Assembly: GCA_949825065.1 (NCBI GenBank)
Contig: OX463849.1
Location: 6,200,001-6,264,000, forward strand
Direction of reading: 5' to 3'
DNA from: Odontocerum albicorne
Lineage: Eukaryota > Arthropoda > Insecta > Trichoptera > Odontoceridae
Length of the DNA: 64,000 bases
Part shown: positions 56,128 through 64,000 of the stretch, piece by piece
Position numbering within the stretch: the stretch's first letter is position 1
Layout of the letters: each line of letters opens with the position of its first letter
Program-made: the position numbers and the translations under genes
Notes under the pieces: generated by a model
Seen by the model: only the letters and a program-made list of their open reading frames with translations
Told to the model about the DNA's origin: nothing
Database searches by the model: none

Positions 56128-56399
56128 CAGTACCCGGCGGTAAGTAATACACATCGGGCTTAAGAAAGAGACTGTCGGCCATAATCGGCCAACTTTGGCT
56201 TTATAGAGCGTCGTCTCTGTCATTCATACACGTGTTCCGTCGCGATTTGTCAGTCGTTGGCAAGCGTTCTAGGGCGTGGTCGCGTCCACTTCAAAGTATA
56301 TGAATGACAGAGACGACGCTCTACAAAGCCGAAGTTAGTCAATTATGGCCGACAGTCTCATTCTTAATCCCGATGTGTATTACTTACCGCCGGATACTG
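56128..56399. mobile_element. TA-type MITE (CAGTACCCGG family), best copy
   Basis: 272 bp with tips CAGTACCCGGCGGTAAGTAA and ...CCGCCGGATACTG, flanked by TA on both sides. Arms of about 120 bp pair almost fully. CAGT tips and TA target suggest mobilisation by a Tc1/mariner-type transposase. No coding. Confidence 0.92.
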
Positions 56400-56424
56400 T
56401 ACATATATCTCATCAGCGCACATT

Positions 56425-56900
56425 CATTTACTGCATGATATGGCCCTCTTCAAGTTGTTTCCAAAAATCCGGTCTTTTGCGCATTGCTGCCACGTTATCG
56501 ATGCTTGCTTACGTATTTCGTCCTTTTGGCATGCCTTTGGTCTTCTTGCAGGCCTAATTCTGCCTATTGAGTACCACTGGATTAATTCATACATCCAACG
56601 ATAATCCGTTGTTCGGAGGACGTGCCCGGCTCCCTTCCACTTCAGTCTTTTTGCGACTTCCATAATATCCACAACTTTTGTTTGGGCGCGTATTCACTCA
56701 TTACGTTTGCGGTCTCACCTGTTACAACCTAGCATGCACCTCTTATTGTTGCGTTGTGTTGTCTGAAACTATTGTTTCATTCGTACAAAAAGAGTCCATG
56801 ATTCGCATCCATATGTTAGTACTGGTAAGATGCATTGGTTAAATAACTCCCGTTTGAGATAGATTGGGATAAACATATGTTTATATCTATTATATATAAA
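56425..56900 (-). pseudogene. LINE ORF C-terminus (RTE-like)
   Basis: The minus frame 56672-56424 reads RLKWKGAGHVLRTTDYRWMY, ELIQWYSIG and DEIRKQASITWQQCAKDR, the LKW.GAGHV...W...I....W...A.DR end of RTE-type ORFs. Upstream (56700-56900) broken frames give HMDANHGLFLYE and RQHNATIRGAC. Confidence 0.82.
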
Positions 56901-56904
56901 TTTT

Positions 56905-58260
56905 CACAGGGAGCGTTTTAGTTTATTGCAACCATGAAACTAGCCCCAAGACATGACTTGTTGATTTTTACCCTAAAACTTTTCAAGATCCGTAAAAAGT
57001 ATTTTGAAGTTTTATTTTCTGATATTTGATCTGTATTGAGTGGATACAAGGATATTTAAAAAAAAAATCTTAAATTTTTGTGTTCCTTACTGTTTTTTTT
57101 TAAGAATCTTTCCTAGCTCGTAATACATCCCCTGGCCTCCTTTGTATGGCCTGTTGATGCTTGTATTATATGTATTTATGGTAGGTAGTATGTATGCACG
57201 TATGTCTTTCTGATATATTTTGTATAGCTGTCATATGAATGAGTTTTGTTTCACTTACATTTTGTATTCACGCGCACTCTTCCTTTTAATTTCTCTTCCT
57301 ATTTCCTTCCTTTGAATTTAACAATTTTTTTAACGTGATTGCTCGAAAAAAATGTATGTATTTGATCTGCCGGATTTGTGATTTTCAGATTAATTCGATT
57401 TCAATGTGGCTGTGATGTTGACCAGTGGCAATTTATTATTATAATTGAAGTACGTTATAACATTTTAAACATCATGTTTTACCCGTCACCAATCAATGTT
57501 TTCTGGCCTTATGTAGACACGTTTTTGATGAATAATAATGGATTGAAATCCTGAGTATAGTTGAAATCCTCTTGAGGAGATTATAACCTCTAAACGGCGC
57601 TATTTATATCGTATTTTATTATTATTACAAATAAAAGAAATAATATTCGAACATTTTACACCTATTAATAAATATTTATTAATTTCTTTTATATACGAGT
57701 ATAACGTGACAAAGAAAACAAAATAAAGGAAAAATATTACTATAATGAAATAAAAACACGAATAAAAATAATACTAGATATAATAATTCATACAAAACAT
57801 AGTAGAACTGCCAAAATATTGTAGTACTTCAGAAATGTTTGCCCAAGGTCATCTGTCAGGTTTTTATGTACTTATGAGAATGTGCATGTGGAGTCTACAT
57901 ACATGAGCGTATAATGCAAACTGACAACTCATTAATTAGAGATATTGCGAGTCAACGATTTGTTATGCGCTACTGTGGAATGCGGTTAGCAACTAGATAA
58001 AAATGTTTATTGCCACAACAAGGGAGTGTGTCTGAATGGAATGTCAATTTAATATTTTAAATTAGTTTAAAATATCAGATTTGTATCCTCTTCTACTGTT
58101 TTATGTTTCACTTTTTTTTTTTTTAATTTACTCGTATATTTAATTAATTCTGTATAATTTTTTGGTGGTGTGTATTGGATTGCACACCCTGGCGCACTTT
58201 TTAAAATAAATTAAAAATTATTGTTATTTTTAGTATAACATTCAAATATATGTAACATAG
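56905..58260. other. Stretch without recognised features
   Basis: A/T-rich; nothing supported. Confidence 0.4.
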
Positions 58261-58264
58261 ATAC

Positions 58265-58520
58265 ATACCGTTTCCTTGTCGCGGTAGGCAGAGAAAACTG
58301 AGCAACAGACTTTCCTGTCGCGACACATATTTCGCCTCTTCTTCATCCATACACCTTCTCATAAAATTACGTTACTCTGACTTTTAAATTTCGTTCTTTC
58401 AAAATATCATCTACTTGATTCAACCATACCTTTCTTGGTCTTCCTTTTGTACGCGTACCACTCACTCTTGCAATGTATATTTATTTGTTTTGTAAGTCCA
58501 CCTTCATTCATTCATTCTTC
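58265..58520 (-). pseudogene. LINE ORF tail (GRPRK-type family), best copy
   Basis: The minus strand reads RVSGTRTKGRPRKVWLNQVD, DILKERNLKV, then after a shift RRCMDEEEAKY and FLCLPRQGN. It anchors the family seen as scraps at 13381, 15540, 23480, 47105, 49985 and 61390. Confidence 0.75.
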
Positions 58521-58689
58521 ATTCAATATTATCATGTCAGTGCTCCTATTTCCACATAATTTAATCAATTCATCCACGTTTCACTTCTATATTGGTACTT
58601 GAATACTGTTGTGGAATATCCTCCTGGCAGATTTTTAGATGTTTTAGTGCCCCATTGATATTTTTCCATTTTCCACACGCCTTTGAATA

Positions 58690-59030
58690 TCTACTACCTT
58701 AATATCAAAATTCTACCTTATTATAAAAACAACCTTAATATCAAAATTCTACCTAATATAAAAAAAAATACCTTAATGTCAAAATACTACCTTAATATAA
58801 AAAAAAAACTACCTTAATATCAAAATTCTACATTAATATAAAAAAAACTACCTTTATATCAAAATTCAACCTATTATATAAAAATACTACTTTAATATAA
58901 AAATTCTACCCTAATATAAAAAATACTACCTTAATATCTAAATTCTACCTTTATATTAAAAAAAGTACCTTAATATCAAAATTCTACCTTAATATTATAT
59001 AAAAAACCTACCTTAATATCAAAATACCTT
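58690..59030. repeat. About 37-bp minisatellite (TACCTTAATATCAAAATTC)
   Basis: Nine or more irregular units of CTACCTTAATATCAAAATTC alternating with CTACC(T)AATATAAAAAA. Confidence 0.88.
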
Positions 59031-59668
59031 AACTTGCTTGAATCTTTAATTGATCCCCTATATACCACATTTACTTTTACTTTCATACTTTTCTATCACC
59101 ATGTATGTCTTTAGATTTCGCAACACTCATTCTCAGACGTTTCACATATATTTTTTTAAACATATTTATTTAAAAAAAATGTTTACTAATTTAAATTGTG
59201 AATGCTCAAACATTTTAATATTAATTTAGAAAAACGAATATTTGAATAGGATGAAAGAGTCCAAATATTAATTGGCAGAGGAATATTAAAATAAGAATAT
59301 TCGTGGAAAGTGGATAATTATATATTCAGCAACTTTTACACATTTCTAATGAAATCCCCATTTATAAAGATCTTTTTATGTAATTCTCAGTGCACATGTG
59401 CCAGCTTTTTTCTTTGAATGAAATATGTGTAGTTGCACGTGAATGTACGAGTCATCTCCCATGATCAAGCCAAATTTAGATTCTCCGAATATTATTAGAT
59501 CTACACCCATATGTATCCCTATCTTCTAAGAGATTTGTCTTTTATTTTATTTTTTGTAGCTTTTTTCAAAAAAAAAATTATGCTCTACATTAAAATTATG
59601 CACATGGATATCAACAATAATATGAAACAAAAACTGGTCGATAGAAAGAAATTGCTTTTAAACAATAA

Positions 59669-60015
59669 GGCTCGCTCCGTCCTTGGCATGCTTTAAGAAG
59701 CGACTGAAAAAACTCTTAATTTCTAGTCAGTAAAATAACGTGTTTCATTCCTGATTTTTCTTTTCCTTTCCTCTTCACCATCCTTTCTTTTCCTTTTGAT
59801 ATGAAAAGGAATGTTCTCACTTTATATGAAAATGAATGTTCGTGTGATTGTCCGTCTTTGCGGGGTTCATGGGCATGTGCTCACGTATATGTTTATGAAT
59901 TTCGTGGGGATGGATAGTCATTTGAATGATTTATGCGAACACGTAACTTGCGTCATTTACTTTTGTCTGGTTAGCTGGAAGAGATTGCCGCCTGGCAATA
60001 AGCCCACCAGATTGT
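59669..60015 (+). pseudogene. LINE 3' end with the tail shared by the SINE
   Basis: It opens GCTCGCTCCGTCCTTGGCAT as at 10914, runs through the ORF stop and the CTTTTCCTTTCCTC tract, and ends with CTGGTTAGCTGGAAGAGATT GCCGCCTGGCAATAAGCCCA CCAGATT. 5'-truncated; no long A tail. Confidence 0.8.
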
Positions 60016-60019
60016 ATTT

Positions 60020-61380
60020 GCGATAAAAGTGTTAAAAAAATATGTCTAGAAGATCAATTTTATTTACGTGAAAGGGTTTAGTTACTAAATAAATATTAGT
60101 AGAGTACTAGTAAGATTAAAACAAATTCGATATTTTTTGATACATTTATTTCAGTAAAATAAAATTTGATACTTGACTTGGAATGGGATATTACTGGTCT
60201 ATGGAATGGGATATGACTGGTATAAATAAGTCATCTATTGTAGATATAAATCAATTCAACAATGTATCCCGTTGGAACTCTGGTTATACTCGTATTTAAG
60301 AAGAATTGATAGACATATTTCGTTTAAGGACGGGTCATTGCGCTTGGGATAGATGACGTATATTTTGAGGATAATAGAAATAAAAAATGTCTACTTCATT
60401 CTATCCTGACACATATTTCGTTTCTGAAACAACCATACATCTCGTCATGCGTAATCTCTTATTATATACTTTTTAAACATAGAAAGTCAGAGAAATCGTA
60501 GAGATTGTATAAGAAGGTGTATTTAAACTCTAATTTTTTTCATTCATTTGGTCATATTATAATTGTCTAGGTCTTCCTAATATTTATAAATATTTCACCA
60601 TTCATTCTTTATACGTATCCAAACCATCTCAAATGCCTCTTTTTTTTCGTATTGAGCGTTACACCAATGCGCATTATTTACTTATGTCTTCATTCCTTGT
60701 TATGTCCTTCATTCCTTATCATACATTATTTTACTTCACATTCTTTGAAAAGTTTTAAATTATACCACATGCGTTTAACTTTCATAATTTTTTGGTCACT
60801 TCCAAGGTCTACTTGCATAATCTTATGTGGGAACCAACATTCCATACGAGCAGTCCACTTTGCTTCCCTTGAAATTATTCGGTGGGTAAACACATTGTAC
60901 AACCAACCATTTACTATATTGCTGCTACTTTCGCCACGTTATATTGTATACAGTGAAAGTGTATAACTAAAAAAAATTATTAAACACATTTAGATGTGAG
61001 GAAGTATTCAATGTAAAGGAAAGTAAGTGGGGACTGTGGCCCTTATGACTTTTGTTTCCTTACATTTAACTTTTTTTTGTATATTTTTAATCCTTCAATA
61101 AGAGGGGGTTTAACCCCCTAGTTTGAGTGCCCTTGCGGGGGAGCCTGATTTCTGAAGGGAGTTGTATAAATTATAATTTTATTATTATTTCAATAACCAA
61201 TTCCGATAAGAACACGCTTCCAAGATTTCCTTGACTTGTTCGAATGATTCGTATTTCACTTTTATTTCATGGACACTCTTATTTTCTCCCTCAATAATTT
61301 CGCAATAACCATAATTATCGACTTTCCAATATTCATACTCAACTCTGATTCAAACGTTCGTGCAAACAAAACGCTGTTAC
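60020..61380. other. Stretch with minor LINE scraps
   Basis: AGAGAAATCGTAGAGATTGT (60490) is a scrap of the GRPRK-type LINE. An imperfect short palindrome AGGGGGTTTAACCCCCT occurs at 61103. Otherwise nothing. Confidence 0.4.
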
Positions 61381-61389
61381 ATATTCCAT

Positions 61390-62330
61390 CACTCAACGGT
61401 ATCAAAATCTGCTAAGACGATATAGTATTTTGGTGCCAACTTTGACGTGTGGGAGTGAAACGTGGACGTGGAAAAGACTGAGATGAGGCGAGCAAATGCT
61501 GTAGAATTGCGTGCATTAAGAATAATAAATGGAATGACAACGTTTGACAGCACACAGAATGATGTGATAAAGCATGAATGTGAACTTAAAGCTGATGTGT
61601 TGATTAAGATGAAGAAGATCACTCTGAAATGATTTGGGTATGTAGAATGAACTCCGTGGCCTGGTGGTAAGACACTTGTCTGCCAATCCGGAAGTTGCGG
61701 GTTCGATCCCCGCTGGAACCCAGATTTTTTTTAATAGGATTCCAGTCTGGTTTTCACATAGGGCCTATTAAAACATATTTATGGTTGGTTGGAAGAGATT
61801 GCTACATGGCAATAAACTCGCCAGGTTAAAAAAAATGAATGAATGAAGAAATAACTCCGAAACAAACACACAGTGCAAGAGGATCAGAATTAATGCTGTA
61901 GAGATGCGTGCATTGAGAATTATACATGGAGGGACTATGTTTGGCAGATAAGGGATGAATATTATAGGAATAGGGATGAATACAAGTGATGAATTAAGGC
62001 TGATGTGATAAGTAAGATGAAGACTACGTTGAGATGGTTTGGGCATGTAGAACGAGTGAATGAAGAAATAAATAAAAAACAGATATACAGTACAGATACA
62101 GTACAGATATACAGTACAGAAAACGTATTAGTGGAATACGAAGGAAAGTATTGTTGGATCGAGTAAATTATATTCTGAAAGTAGGAAACGTAGAAAGACA
62201 GAGAAATCGTAGAGGTTATATGTGAAAGTGTTTGGATGGAGAAGAGGCTAAGAATGCGTATCGAGTAAGGAAAGTATGGCGCTCTTACTCCCGACAGAGA
62301 AATGGCGTGATGGTATACATGAATTTATCA
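61390..62330 (+). pseudogene. LINE ORF tails, two copies, one split by a SINE
   Basis: The first (61440-61650) reads CGSETWTW, ANAVELRALRIINGMTTF and HECELKADVLIKMKK, then is cut by the SINE at 61651 and resumes at 61837. A second (61870-62060) repeats NAVEMRALRIIHG and KMKTTLRWFGHVERVNEEIN, followed by decayed C-terminal text to 62330 (GTATGGCGCTCTTACTCCC). Confidence 0.75.
61651..61836 (+). mobile_element. tRNA-derived SINE, complete, with target duplication
   Basis: Head CCGTGGCCTGGTGGTAAGAC (A-box region), B-box GGTTCGATCCC, body CCAGATTTTTTTTAATAGG and TTCCAGTCTGGTTTTCAC, tail GGTTGGTTGGAAGAGATTGC to GCCAGGTT and A8. The direct repeat GAATGA flanks it (61645-61650; 61837-61842). This is the reference copy for the family. 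Confidence 0.95.
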
Positions 62331-62652
62331 TTTTAAACATCAACGCGAATGAAATCGCGCATAATGTTAACTTGGAATAAAACGATAATTTCGACACCTA
62401 CAGAAATACATGCCGTGAGCGAATTTGAATGCTAACAGGTTAAACATGACGAAATACCTCCAATTATAACATAACTTCTTATCGGCAAGTACTGATTGAT
62501 AAGTACAAACAAATATATTTTGAGAATCATTGCCCGAGCTCACGCTCCACATGTTTTTTATTGATTATTTTCACTCCAGAGATTTGTTTAATTTTCTTTC
62601 TAATTGTGTACAATCTTGGTGGTCTGAAAGGTGTAAAGCGAAAGGTAACAAC

Positions 62653-63095
62653 GGCAATGGATTAGAAAAAAACAAACTTACTCGAAAAGAACAATATCAA
62701 AATCTGCTTAGAGAACAATCCACAACAGTATTTAAGTACCAACTCAATGGATTAGAAAAACAAACTTACTCGAACAGAACAATATCAAAATCTACTTAGA
62801 TAACAATCCACAACAGTATTTAAATACCAACTCAATAGATTAGAAAAACAAACTTACTTGAACAGAACAATATCAAAATCTGCTTGGATAACAATCCACA
62901 ACAGTATTTAAATACCAACTCAATGGATTAGAAAAACAAACTTACTCCAACAGAATAATATCAAAATCTGCTTAGATAACAATCCACAACAACATTTAAA
63001 TACCAACTCAATAGATTAGAAAAACAAACTTACTCAAACAGAACAATATCAAAATCTGCTTAGATAACAGTCCACAACAGTATTTAAAAACCAAC
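62653..63095. repeat. 88-bp satellite, about 5 units
   Basis: Unit: AATGGATTAGAAAAACAAAC, TTACTCGAACAGAACAATAT, CAAAATCTGCTTAGATAACA, ATCCACAACAGTATTTAAAT, ACCAACTC. The first unit has insertions. A short open frame crosses it but is not coding-like. Confidence 0.93.
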
Positions 63096-63224
63096 TTAAG
63101 AACTACTAGATATAGTATTGACTTTAATTCAAGTGGTGCTTAATCTTAGAATACCGAGGATGGAAACAATATTGTTTCCCGACAACGCTCTTTGATATGT
63201 ACAAATTGCCGATTGGTGGACGTC

Positions 63225-63420
63225 GAAAAATATTAAAGAGAACTGAATAAATGCTCAAATGAAATGTGTGCACTGAGAAGAATACATGGGGTGACAATGT
63301 ATTAAGTATAAGGAATGGAGTGTTTAAGGCTGTATGTGAGCTTAACACTGATGTAACATAGTGATAACGATAAAGAGGCCCACTTTGTTAAGGTTTTGGG
63401 CTAAAACCTCAACAATAAGT
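63225..63420 (+). pseudogene. LINE ORF tail scrap
   Basis: Phrases ATGTGTGCACTGAGAAGAAT and GGCTGTATGTGAGCTTAACA match 61500-61600 (LRALRIINGMT...HECELKADV) with frameshifts. Confidence 0.55.
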
Positions 63421-63479
63421 TGATTAATCATATGAATGCAGAATATAGATCTTATTGCTTTTTCTTTCATACGGTACAA

Positions 63480-64000
63480 TTCAACTTATCCATCACTAAT
63501 TCAGACATATTGAAGAGCGTGGCAAGGACGCAATATTGTATTTGGCCCCAATAATCGAGCCTTCCACCTTAGAACTGGACCTCTCAACTTATATATCGCT
63601 AAATCAAACATGTTGAAGAGCGTGGAAAGGACATAATATTGTCTTTGGCCCCAATAATAGCCTTCGAGTTTAGAACTGGTACCCCTCAACTTATCCATCG
63701 CTAATTCAGACATATTGAAGAGCGTTGCAAGGACGTAATATTGTCTTTGGCCCCAATAATCGACCCTTCGAGTGTAGAATTGGCACCCTCAAATTTAGCC
63801 AGCACTAATTCAGGTATATTGAAGAGCGTGGCAAGGACACAATATTGTCTTTGGCCTCAATAATCGAGCTTCGAGTTTAGAACTGGTACTCCTCAACTTA
63901 TCCATCGCTAATTCAGACATATTGAAGAGCGTGGCAAGGACACAACATTGTATTTGACCTCAATAATCGACCCTTCGAGTTTAGAATTGGCACCCTCAAA
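63480..64000. repeat. About 102-bp satellite running off the window
   Basis: Five units, each with ATTGAAGAGCGTGGCAAGGA, CACAATATTGTCTTTGGCCC, CAATAATCGA, TTCGAGTTTAGAACTGG and CTCAACTTATCCATCGCTAA. More G+C-rich than other arrays here. Confidence 0.93.

Larger units (their letters stand above)
49812..64000 (+). other. GS intron continuing past the window edge
   Basis: After the donor no frame resembles the GS catalytic domain in the remaining 14 kb. The following exon must start with two bases completing a G-initial codon. Confidence 0.75.

Noticed and set aside
49812..64000. Search for the GS catalytic exons
   Set aside because: No frame with the expected active-site text of animal GS was found in any reading frame given; they must lie outside.

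Overview
This is a piece of an insect-type nuclear genome. It is strongly A+T rich, with long introns and many decayed eukaryotic transposons (LINEs, a tRNA-derived SINE, a Penelope-like element, mariner, piggyBac-like and other MITEs). There are no operons, bacterial ribosome sites or phage genes. The order of insect cannot be fixed from the sequence alone.

The only cellular gene I can support is glutamine synthetase (GS) on the + strand. A first coding exon (28480-28666) and a second (49650-49811) join in the same phase across a 21-kb intron. The C-terminal catalytic part lies beyond the right edge, because nothing resembling it is found in 49812-64000. A TATA box, a TCAGT initiator and a strong GTAAGT donor at 8078-8260 are a candidate promoter and 5' non-coding exon. 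If they are right, almost the whole window is GS 5' region and introns.

Layout. 1-8 kb: LINE remnants, a 76-bp satellite with a higher-order repeat, and a T-rich minisatellite. 8-10.5 kb: candidate GS 5' end and plain intron. 10.5-28 kb: LINE 3' ends, MITEs, nested SINE insertions, a Penelope-like endonuclease with its terminal repeat, and a 53-bp satellite. 28-50 kb: GS intron with three TTAA-flanked piggyBac-like MITEs, a 117-bp dimeric satellite interrupted by a mariner, and two inverted, nearly pure A/T elements. 50-64 kb: more LINE/SINE material and two further satellites, the last running off the edge.

Most notable: (i) the octamer TACGAGTA/TACTCGTA occurs at least 20 times, and comparison with sibling repeat copies shows three sites that are 6-bp insertions at TA, which look like footprints of an excised TA-targeting transposon; (ii) the SINE and one LINE family share the same 3' tail; (iii) a foldback repeat family is the terminal repeat of the Penelope-like element and carries a hammerhead-ribozyme-like core.
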